Assembly (NCBI RefSeq): GCF_030542105.1
Contig: NZ_JAUOFB010000002.1
Location: forward strand, 620,001 to 684,000
DNA from: Hymenobacter sp. BT730
Lineage (GTDB): Bacteria > Bacteroidota > Bacteroidia > Cytophagales > Hymenobacteraceae
Direction of reading: 5' to 3'
Length of the DNA stretch: 64,000 bases
This document shows, in pieces, positions 7,907 to 14,795 of the stretch. A model generated the notes under the pieces. The model saw only the letters and a program-made list of their open reading frames with translations, did no database searches and had not been told where the DNA came from. The position numbers were made by a program, and so were the translations under genes. Position 1 is the first letter of the stretch, and every line of letters starts with the position of its first letter.

Positions 7907-8923
7907 ATGAAAAAAAAATTATACTTCCGATTAGCCTATGTGCTATTAAACGCCTTTTTACTATTTCTGATACCAGCTTGTGAAGACGACGATACAGATA
8001 GTCTTAAAACTGGATCAAAAACTGGATCAATAACTGGTAGTGTATTTCCATCAGTGTCTATTTCATCTGTTGAAGCATTACATAGTGGTGGAGCTAAACA
8101 TACTGCCATTCCAGATCCATCTGGTGGTGGTTACAATTTCTCAAACATTGCCGTTGGGAATTATACTTTGACATTTACCCCAGCCGACGGTTACGTAGCC
8201 CCTGCTCCAGTTCCGGCTAATGTTAGTGAAGGTTCTACTACCTATGTTGGTCCTACAACCGTTAAGTCAAATTTAGGTGCAATTAGAGGACAAATAAGTC
8301 CATTTACAGCTATTAAAAATGTTGTGGCAACTAATAGTAATGGAAAAACATACAATGTTATTCCGGAGTCATCTAATGGTCAATTTACACTTTTTGTTGA
8401 GGCTGGAACGTATACATTGTCTTTTATTCCCGTAAATGGGTATGATGCTCCAGCTGAACGATCGGTAACTGTTATTGCAGAAGGAAATACAAATGTAGAT
8501 CTAGTAAATGTTTCTAAAACTGTGAATACAGTAACTGGAACAATGACATGGGTATTTAATGGGGTAACATATTCTGCTACTAAATTGCAATGTACAATTA
8601 TTGGAGGTGAACTATTTATTGCGGGTGATGCAATTAATGGTAATAATACTGAGCATGTTGACATCGAAACAAATCCGCAATTACCAGTTTTTTCTGGTGT
8701 CGGAGGGTATAAAATTGGTAACCCACTTATGGCTCATTATGACCGGAGTGGCGCTATGATCCCCTTATATTATGGATTCCCAACGACTGGGTATATGACA
8801 GTTACGAGCTTTAGTTCGTCTGCACGTACAATTAAAGGAATTTTTGAATTCTCTGCCACTGGAATCCACGGAACTAGCGGCACTGTTTCTATCACAAATG
8901 GATCCTTCGATTTGTCGTATTAA
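7907..8923 (+). CDS. AT-rich cargo lipoprotein with two prealbumin-like repeats
   Basis: 338 aa from the ATG at 7907 (MKKKLYFRLAYVLL); a TTG seven codons earlier is also in frame. The signal peptide ends in lipobox LIPAC, so it should be lipidated and, with the following acidic residues, probably exported to the outer membrane. Residues ~35-190 are two ~75-aa repeats (GSITGSVFP...GNYTLTFTPADGY and GAIRGQISP...GTYTLSFIPVNGY), like carboxypeptidase regulatory / prealbumin-like domains. The last ~130 residues form a beta-rich domain resembling DUF6252-type modules. Codon use is far more AT-rich than the chromosome. Function unknown. Confidence 0.75.
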   Translation: MKKKLYFRLAYVLLNAFLLFLIPACEDDDTDSLKTGSKTGSITGSVFPSVSISSVEALHSGGAKHTAIPDPSGGGYNFSNIAVGNYTLTFTPADGYVAPAPVPANVSEGSTTYVGPTTVKSNLGAIRGQISPFTAIKNVVATNSNGKTYNVIPESSNGQFTLFVEAGTYTLSFIPVNGYDAPAERSVTVIAEGNTNVDLVNVSKTVNTVTGTMTWVFNGVTYSATKLQCTIIGGELFIAGDAINGNNTEHVDIETNPQLPVFSGVGGYKIGNPLMAHYDRSGAMIPLYYGFPTTGYMTVTSFSSSARTIKGIFEFSATGIHGTSGTVSITNGSFDLSY

Positions 8924-8967
8924 ATTTGTTATTTCTCTAATTTTAAACTTTGTAACGCCATTCAATT

Positions 8968-9414
8968 ATGGAAACCATTGCAAGACTTTATACGCCCGGT
9001 CCAGCAGAATGTGTTATAGACAGGCATGATTTAGGTTGGTCAGGTAACATGCAGTGCGGTGGTTATAATAGAGCTCCCGTGTTTGATGAAGGGAACAGTT
9101 TTCAAGTATATGCTGCGTTTGAAATTGATAAAATAACCGATAATATAAATATGAAACTTGATAATTATAATAATAAAATTGAATTGCAATCAAGAAGAAT
9201 AGATTCTTTACTAATGAATATAAATGGGCTTAAAGGTAATAACCATGACTTATCTGGATCAAGTACTACAGCTTTTGAGAGCCGAGATTCAAAGAACGAA
9301 GATTTGAATATTATGGATTGCAAAAGAGAGATTATGAATATTAAAAATGATATTTCGGAATTAAAAAACTTATTTAATCAAATGTCTATAACGCTAAATA
9401 AACAGATTTCATGA
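8968..9414 (+). CDS. Hypothetical coiled-coil protein
   Basis: 148 aa, not recognised. The first ~50 residues are mixed and include WSGNMQCGGYNRAP; the rest is heptad-rich (KITDNINMKLDNYNNKIEL, and DISELKNLFNQMSITL near the end), split by a Ser/Asn-rich linker. No signal peptide. The stop codon overlaps the ATG of a 22-codon hydrophobic frame (ATGA). AT-rich like the lipoprotein upstream, 44 bp away; both may form one transcript. Confidence 0.6.
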   Translation: METIARLYTPGPAECVIDRHDLGWSGNMQCGGYNRAPVFDEGNSFQVYAAFEIDKITDNINMKLDNYNNKIELQSRRIDSLLMNINGLKGNNHDLSGSSTTAFESRDSKNEDLNIMDCKREIMNIKNDISELKNLFNQMSITLNKQIS

Positions 9415-9479
9415 CTTTTGTGCTTGTTATATACACTGCCATTGAAATTTTTATTCTATTAGTTGGTTATTATAAGTAA
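9411..9479 (+). CDS. 22-aa hydrophobic micropeptide, ATGA-coupled
   Basis: ATG 9411-9413 overlaps the TGA of the coiled-coil gene; TAA at 9477-9479. The peptide begins MTFVLVIYTAIEIFILLVGY, so nearly the whole length could span a membrane once. The overlap is the normal arrangement for coupled translation. It could still be chance in AT-rich DNA. Confidence 0.35.
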   Translation: MTFVLVIYTAIEIFILLVGYYK

Positions 9480-9565
9480 TGGCCTCATAATAGCTTATTA
9501 TAAACGTATTCTATCTCCGGCAACATAACATTGGTTTGAAATATAGTTACCCATGTCTTTCTACT

Positions 9566-9580
9566 TGTAAAAATTTCACA
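9566..9580. promoter_or_regulatory. Palindromic element site between convergent genes
   Basis: TGTAAAAATTTCACA, one mismatch from the element's 15-bp palindrome; the flanking bases extend symmetry to CTTG...CAAG. It is between the micropeptide and the end of the recombinase gene, not at an obvious promoter. Confidence 0.4.
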
Positions 9581-9664
9581 AGTGCAAACAGTAAATTAGT
9601 TAAACTGCTCTCTCCTTATATATGCTTTATAACTAAATATTTAGGATAAGGCTTAGTTACTTGT

Positions 9665-10258
9665 CTAAGAAATTTCCATGACAGAGAGACTCGTTTTAAC
9701 TCCTAAGTAGTTTAAATAGCGATAGATAGTAGCTCGACCTACACCAAGCAGCTTGCCGATTTCACCTACTGACTTATCTCGCTTCAAGTATAAGGTCTTC
9801 GCTGCTTCGGCCTTGGATTGAGCTTCTTTCGACAAGCCTTTTGGTCTGCCCCCTTGACGACCACGAGCCCGCGCAGCCGACAGACCCGCGTTTGTTCTTT
9901 CGCGTATTAGGTCCCTTTCAAACTCGGCCAGTGAAGCAAAAAGGTTAAACATGAGTCGACCCTGAGCAGTGGTAGTGTCCAGATTATCCTGTAGGCTGAT
10001 AAACTGGATTCCTTGCTCCTGAAAGCCAATAACCAACGTCACCAAATCTTTCAGTGAGCGACCCAGACGGTCAAGCTTCCAAACGACGAGAGTGTCACCA
10101 GCACGTAATTCCGTCAGCAGTTTCCTCAAGGTAGGGCGCTCTTTTACGGACGAAGCTTTTTCCTGTGCAATACTTGTACAGCCATATGCTTTGAGAGCAT
10201 CCACTTGCATATGGAGATTTTGGTCCGCTGTGCTGACGCGGGCATATCCGTAAATCAT
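9665..10258 (-). CDS. Serine recombinase (resolvase/invertase family)
   Basis: 197 aa, the usual length for a small serine recombinase. Catalytic Ser9 in YARVSTADQ, then the catalytic Arg region KLDRLGRSLKDL (R64, R67), LFASLAEFERDLIRERT of the long dimer helix, and a C-terminal helix-turn-helix (KSVGEIGKLLGVGRATIYRYL). Such enzymes resolve dimers or invert DNA. A 10-bp inverted repeat around its promoter (10265-10315) is a likely res/operator site. Confidence 0.93.
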   Translation of the reverse strand: MIYGYARVSTADQNLHMQVDALKAYGCTSIAQEKASSVKERPTLRKLLTELRAGDTLVVWKLDRLGRSLKDLVTLVIGFQEQGIQFISLQDNLDTTTAQGRLMFNLFASLAEFERDLIRERTNAGLSAARARGRQGGRPKGLSKEAQSKAEAAKTLYLKRDKSVGEIGKLLGVGRATIYRYLNYLGVKTSLSVMEIS

Positions 10259-10264
10259 TGGTAA

Positions 10265-10315
10265 GTCTCATTAAGTCTACTACTTCAAAGATAATGAAGC
10301 ATAGATTAATGAGAC
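10265..10315. promoter_or_regulatory. Inverted repeat and promoter of the serine recombinase
   Basis: GTCTCATTAA (10265-10274) and TTAATGAGAC (10306-10315) are perfect inverted copies; the match continues imperfectly inward (GTCTA / TCTA). Between them, on the minus strand, lies an exact -7 element TATCTTTG (10293-10286). The arms bracket the promoter, so the enzyme could both recombine here and repress itself. Confidence 0.5.
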
Positions 10316-10458
10316 GTGTTTATGAGACAATTATTTGCCTCTTTTAATACGGATTTACACCAGCGTCGAGTGTCCGGGAAAACGGTCGTTTTTCGAGACG
10401 GTTTTTTTGTTAAATTTTTACGGAAGAAAATACGCCAGTATAGATATGGTAAATTTTC

Positions 10459-10785
10459 TTATAACTGTTTGATATCCGTGATAAAGAACTTGGGCTCTCT
10501 GTCCTCATTTCGATGAAACTTAACTAGTTCCAGTTGAATTTCTCTAGTCTGGTTTCGATTGTATTTGTTGCTGTAAATATGGGTCACTCGGTAGGTACTG
10601 CGAATATCTCCAATGGTTTCTATTGTATCATAGTTGAAACGCAGGGATATATAAGCCGTGCTGTCGTTTATCACTGTCCGCATAGCTTTCTGCATAGCAA
10701 TTTCGCCTAACTCTATGTCACTTTGAGCCTTTTTATTGGTGCAGCCGATAATGGCTACAAATAGAAGAAGTTGAAGCTTTTTCAT
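10459..10785 (-). CDS. Small hypothetical lipoprotein
   Basis: 108 aa. Signal peptide MKKLQLLLFVAIIGC with a lipobox (AIIGC, Cys15), then a Lys/Asp-rich linker and a mixed alpha/beta domain. Family not recognised; function unknown. It faces the serine recombinase's upstream region. Confidence 0.65.
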   Translation of the reverse strand: MKKLQLLLFVAIIGCTNKKAQSDIELGEIAMQKAMRTVINDSTAYISLRFNYDTIETIGDIRSTYRVTHIYSNKYNRNQTREIQLELVKFHRNEDREPKFFITDIKQL

Positions 10786-11096
10786 GGTCTATTTTTATAG
10801 GGTAATTACTATTGGGTAGGAGATGGGAAGGGGGTATGTATAGGCAAGATAGTTAACCGTTCAACATGCTGCATAAGTTCTTTCCTATTTATGTACCGGT
10901 ATGCAATTATCTGTTGTTCTTGGGTAAGCTAGAATTTTTCATGCAACAGGTATCAGTTCATTGGTAAGGAATTTCGACAGTATATAAACCAATTGAAAGT
11001 GTTGTAAGTATGATTTAGACACTATCTGGAAACATGAAACCCTGACTTGTGAGTATCAGGGCTTATGTTAAATTTTATCATGCAGATACCAAATTG
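10786..11096. other. Intergenic region with one hairpin
   Basis: 311 bp with no convincing coding frame. At 11041-11064 there is a CCCTGA / TCAGGG hairpin that could end the leftward small-gene transcript. Otherwise nothing was recognised. Confidence 0.45.
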
Positions 11097-11288
11097 CTAT
11101 CGTTCCAGTCCGACTACCCACTTCCCGTTTTCTGCTTTGTAAGCAGTTCCGGATTGGCTGTCCACAAGGATGGAATTCTCACCAGCGGTTCGAACGACCT
11201 GATATCTTCCAGTCTGGGAATGTAGGTACAAAACCACTATCAATCCGGCCAACAATAGCAAGAGTAACGGTTTAAATGCTTTATCCAT
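11097..11288 (-). CDS. Small single-span membrane protein
   Basis: 63 aa: short basic start (MDKAFKPL), a strong hydrophobic segment (LLLLLLAGLIVVLYLH), then a ~40-aa soluble tail with SQSGTAYKAENGKWVV. It lies 9 bp after the 132-aa gene and is probably cotranscribed with it. Function unknown. Confidence 0.6.
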   Translation of the reverse strand: MDKAFKPLLLLLLAGLIVVLYLHSQTGRYQVVRTAGENSILVDSQSGTAYKAENGKWVVGLER

Positions 11289-11297
11289 GGTTAATGA

Positions 11298-11696
11298 TTA
11301 TTTCTTGCTACCAGTGGCTTTGGCTTTCCGTCCATTGCCTACTCTTTCGCCTTCGGTAGGAGACAACTCCGGATAGGTATTACTGAAAGCCTTGGCTTCA
11401 TCTGTCAGCGCTTGCTTTCCCGAAGCCATTTTGGGGGTGCCATCCGCTTTGCGTCCGTAGGGTGCCGATGGATATATGGCTACGTTCTCCTGATACTTCG
11501 GGGACTTATTTGCAGCATCATCACTACCTTCCAACAGAGAAATTGCTTGCGTCAAAAAGCCTTGAGATTTCTTAAACATGGCAAGTGCCTTGCTGATATC
11601 CCGCGCTTTAACTCGGGTTGGTGATGGTGCTGCGCTCGAAGCTTTCGCTTTGTTCAGGAGAGCCAACATTTGTTCTTCGAGGGTTTGACGTGCCAT
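11298..11696 (-). CDS. Hypothetical basic, partly disordered protein
   Basis: 132 aa, not recognised. Starts MARQTLEEQMLALLNKAKAS (helix), then helical DISKALAMFKKSQGFLTQAI, then a low-complexity, charged C-terminus ending KAKATGSKK. No signal or membrane segment. It is followed 9 bp later by the small membrane protein and is 78 bp after the polymerase-like gene, so the three could form one leftward operon. Confidence 0.6.
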   Translation of the reverse strand: MARQTLEEQMLALLNKAKASSAAPSPTRVKARDISKALAMFKKSQGFLTQAISLLEGSDDAANKSPKYQENVAIYPSAPYGRKADGTPKMASGKQALTDEAKAFSNTYPELSPTEGERVGNGRKAKATGSKK

Positions 11697-11774
11697 TATG
11701 TTTGTAAGTTGGATGGATGATTGGGTTCGGGGTAATGATAATCATTTCATTTAATATTCAAACAGGAGTGAAAA

Positions 11775-13277
11775 TTAGAATTTCGTTTTCAATTGGATGT
11801 TTAGGTGAAGCTTGTCCAGTTCTCTCCGGATGACTTTACGGGCTTTTTCTTCATCTTTCTCCCGAACCATGATGCTATCGTGAATCGTGACAATTTTTTC
11901 CTTGGGGATACCTGCGTCAATCAATGCCTTCACCAATCGGGTGAATATGATACCCGACTCTATGCGCTGGGCCAATAGGCAGTTGTTGGAATGATGCTCC
12001 CCGGGGTTGAAGCCGGACCAATCCAGTCCTTTAATCTGGGTGAACAGACGGTGTGCCGCTGGGAAGAGCTTCTTGAAAAGATGGTAGCTACGCACCTTGA
12101 AGAGCTTCTTCCGGGCCTTCTCTATTTTATCTGGGTTGCCTTTCAACACTGCCTTGTTCAGCTTCCGCTCGAACTTCCGTACGGTAGTAGTTTCGTAGTA
12201 CTGGTAATTGCTGAACCCCGCTACGTAATACGTTTCCTTGGCATCATCCCGAATAATGGGTTCCCATAGGGTATCGGCATATTCCCGGTTGAATTCGTCC
12301 CGTAGGAATTCGTAGATAACCCCTTCATTGCACTTCGCTTTGTAGTATTGGAAGTCCGGTTCCTTAAGCGCTTCTTCGAGGAAGGGGATAGCCGCTTCAC
12401 ATTCCAGCGCAAACAGCCGAATCAGCTTGGGGGTAATGTTGGCAAGGATGGCCGGTTGGGAATTTATCAGGTCAATTTCAACCAGTGGCGCATCGGGTTC
12501 ATCCCGGAAGCGCATCCAAGGCCGTAACACCTTTGGGGAATACACGACCTGCGAGTGAACCCGGTGACCGAAATTACAGACCGGGGTTTTCGGAACGGCA
12601 TTCAGGTTGAAAACATCAAAGAAGGTTTCTGCTCTAGCCCGGACCTTGTTTAAAGCAAACAGTTTGTCAACGGTCTTCAGCGCTTCCGGAGTCCGTAGGA
12701 GTTCGATGTTCTTCATGTTTTCAATCACCGTTAAGCGAAATTCTTCCCTGTATTGTATCTGTCGGTTTTGTATGGTTTCAAATTTCTTAATTTCGCGCTG
12801 TGTGAGCTTCTGTTTGATAACCTGATACTTCTTGCCATCTGCGAATAGATGTGCCGGTACACGAAAGCTTTTGCACCTTCCTTGGCTCGTACAACCGAAA
12901 TGGTAATATCCGTTCTCAAAGTATTCGCCGCGTTCATTGTATTGGAGTGGTTCCAAATACCCTTTCTGTATCAGGAGGTCAATCACCTTAGCGTAATTAT
13001 TGCTGAAGTAGGAGCGAAGGGTTTCGGAATGAACCTGTGAGTACCCTTTCAGGAATTCGGGTTCTGGTTCTTCTTTCTGCGGTTTCACGCAGTAGGTATC
13101 GACAAGGATATTGTCGTATAGAAACATCACTCCCCGTAGGATACTGCTACTACCGGGGATACCAGTCAGCACCGTATTCAATTCGTTCGGGCTGAGATTC
13201 GATGGGAAAAAGAAATGCTTCTCCTGATTAACGGATTTCTTCTTGGGGGTTTTGGGGGTTGCGCTTACTGTTTTCAA
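11775..13277 (-). CDS. Compact family-A-like DNA polymerase (no exonuclease domain)
   Basis: 500 aa. Three ordered motifs match family A polymerases. Motif A: VEIDLINSQP with D269. Motif B / O-helix R-x3-K-x3-Y: RDDAKETYY with R343, K347, Y351. Motif C: IHDSIMV with H466-D467, preceded by Q437 in NCLLAQRIESGIIF. Spacing A-B-C (78 and 120 residues) is close to Pol I Klenow (53 and 124). The N-terminal ~230 residues match no exonuclease I can recognise and contain a GCTSQGRCKSF cysteine pair. Family is inference from motifs. No ATG fits: the frame begins with TTG 13277, with an ATG at 13299 one frame off. Likely replicates the element. Confidence 0.65.
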   Translation of the reverse strand: MKTVSATPKTPKKKSVNQEKHFFFPSNLSPNELNTVLTGIPGSSSILRGVMFLYDNILVDTYCVKPQKEEPEPEFLKGYSQVHSETLRSYFSNNYAKVIDLLIQKGYLEPLQYNERGEYFENGYYHFGCTSQGRCKSFRVPAHLFADGKKYQVIKQKLTQREIKKFETIQNRQIQYREEFRLTVIENMKNIELLRTPEALKTVDKLFALNKVRARAETFFDVFNLNAVPKTPVCNFGHRVHSQVVYSPKVLRPWMRFRDEPDAPLVEIDLINSQPAILANITPKLIRLFALECEAAIPFLEEALKEPDFQYYKAKCNEGVIYEFLRDEFNREYADTLWEPIIRDDAKETYYVAGFSNYQYYETTTVRKFERKLNKAVLKGNPDKIEKARKKLFKVRSYHLFKKLFPAAHRLFTQIKGLDWSGFNPGEHHSNNCLLAQRIESGIIFTRLVKALIDAGIPKEKIVTIHDSIMVREKDEEKARKVIRRELDKLHLNIQLKTKF

Positions 13278-13742
13278 TGCGTGTAATTTTTGTCTTCATC
13301 AGTTGTTGAAGTTTGAGGTTATGTATTACCGGTATTCCAATTCCGGGCGTGTAATTGAGCGGGTTGGAATGTGGAAGGGAGAATTACACGAAACTTCCTT
13401 TCACCCCGGATGGATAACCACCATCTATAAATAATCCCGATGTTCGAGAAATTCCGTCGGGGATGAAACTTGGTTTCGCTTTGTTCCCGATGTAGCAAAA
13501 CTGCGTGGGGAATTTTTTGGTCCGTAGAGTGCGGATGTCGAATATTTTCTTAAAGGGGCAACCAAACATGGAAGCATAGTAGCGAGAGAGGAAAATGCAT
13601 CGCTCACTCATGTAGCGGAAACTACTTCTGAATTCATTTCGCTGCGCTGCGCTGCATTCATTCGTTAGTTTGACGGTTTCTATCGAATGAGAAATGAATG
13701 ATCTTATTCCTTTGTTTTCAATGAGTTAAGCTATGGTTGTTT

Positions 13743-13835
13743 ATTGTTTGGGCAATAATGGTAATAGAACGACTTCGCCTGCTTTCTCTCGCTTTACCTA
13801 CTGTCGTTGTTACGTTCTCTTATTGCCCAAACAAT
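13743..13835. repeat. 16-bp perfect inverted repeat with 61-bp loop
   Basis: ATTGTTTGGGCAATAA (13743-13758) and TTATTGCCCAAACAAT (13820-13835). It could be a recombination or replication-protein site, or a long stem in RNA. Confidence 0.6.
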
Positions 13836-13863
13836 CAATATTAATCAGAAATCAATCTCTGTT

Positions 13864-13967
13864 ATCGGTAGAATCCGTGCCCTAGGCACAACTGAAGAAC
13901 GAAGCGTAGCGAGAGTGATGAAGGCAGTAGGATTCGTTGTGTATCTGTAGCGCATTACACTGCCGAT
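13864..13967 (+). ncRNA. Candidate structured RNA
   Basis: Nested pairings: ATCGG 13864 with CCGAT 13963; GAATCC 13871 with GGATTC 13930; local hairpin GTGCC-CTA-GGCAC 13877-13889; and competing GGCAGT 13923 with ACTGCC 13959. It is followed at once by an A7 run and a strong hairpin. No known RNA family recognised, and strand is uncertain. Confidence 0.25.
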
Positions 13968-13973
13968 GGACAT

Positions 13974-14005
13974 AAAAAAACCTGACCAGAATACCGGTCA
14001 GGTTT
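13974..14005 (-). terminator. Hairpin terminator, strong leftwards
   Basis: AACCTGACC (13979-13987) pairs with GGTCAGGTT (13995-14003). Read leftwards it ends in seven T; rightwards the T tract is broken. It would stop leftward transcripts entering from the McrBC side. Confidence 0.7.
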
Positions 14006-14190
14006 GTTTGAAATTTCAATGAAAGGATAGTCTATTGTAATAGCGCTCCTCGCTATCTGTCTATAGCAAACTGTTATTGACTGGCATTAATGTTTTCGAC
14101 CTAGCCTTGGGAAAGGCCAGAGATTAATTTCAGATTCTTCTACTCGCGAATGTTGTTATGCAGCGCGATAGGGTTCATGGTTATACGGAC

Positions 14191-14658
14191 TGTGAAAATT
14201 TCACAACATCTTAATCCTTCATTAGCCTAAGATGAGAGACTGTACAAATTGCCTACTCCCTGACCGGTGTGAAATTTTCACGCCCCGTATCAGGGTTAAA
14301 TGGTACCGTTAAGAGCCGTGAATTTCATTTATTAGTGGTTAAAGAGTCATTTGTAAATGCCCAAACGCCCATTAAGCGCAATTGAACGAGGAAATGTATC
14401 CACGCAATAGTATACTTACTGATTTAGTAGAGTTTGGAAGATAAATATTCAATATCCCCCTGCGCCCCTCCTATGGGGGAGGGGTAAATCAATGTAGGGA
14501 CCCTGTTTAAAAAAATTGTCAATCTGAGGGTTTGCCAACTGAAATTTTATAAATTTTTATAAAAATCAGTTCCGTATAGCTGCGTAATCCCTCGCAAAAT
14601 ATGGTTGTGAAAATTTCACGGTTTTGATACGCGTAAATTTTTTTGTGAAAATTTTACA
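14191..14658. promoter_or_regulatory. Cluster of four TGTGAAANTTTCACA palindromes
   Basis: Copies at 14191-14205 (perfect), 14268-14282, 14606-14620 and 14644-14658 (one mismatch each). They form two pairs ~400 bp apart in non-coding DNA; two further copies are at 6296 and 9566. Spacing of the half sites TGTGA-N5-TCACA is one less than the Crp consensus. They may be operators or replication iterons. Confidence 0.6.
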
Positions 14659-14795
14659 GAGGTTTATAGCGATATGAACAGCGCCGGTGTAACGCGATTA
14701 ATGAGTATCAAAGACTTTATATGACTACAGGGTGGTGTTAAGCGCTTTGCTAGCAATCCTGTATAATGAGGATTATCTTCAATTAGTCAGAGAAT

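Larger units (their letters stand above)
13278..14795. other. 1.5-kb non-coding hub of the element (candidate origin)
   Basis: No convincing gene. It holds a GCTGC-rich stretch (13636-13664), a 16-bp inverted repeat (13743/13820), a folded-RNA candidate (13864-13967), a terminator (13974-14005), four copies of the element's 15-bp palindrome (14191-14658), a G/C hairpin (14465-14484) and a very AT-rich stretch (14535-14575). Palindromic iterons plus an AT-rich stretch next to a polymerase gene look like an origin of replication; this is inference. Confidence 0.45.

Noticed and set aside
10316-10516. 66-codon rightward frame
   Set aside because: Overlaps the lipoprotein gene and the recombinase control region; translation has no features.
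13384-13611. 75-codon leftward frame upstream of the polymerase
   Set aside because: Overlapped by another frame, no features; treated as non-coding.
14191-14658. Crp binding sites
   Set aside because: Half-sites match TGTGA/TCACA but the spacer is 5, not 6, and copies are limited to the element, so a dedicated factor is more likely.
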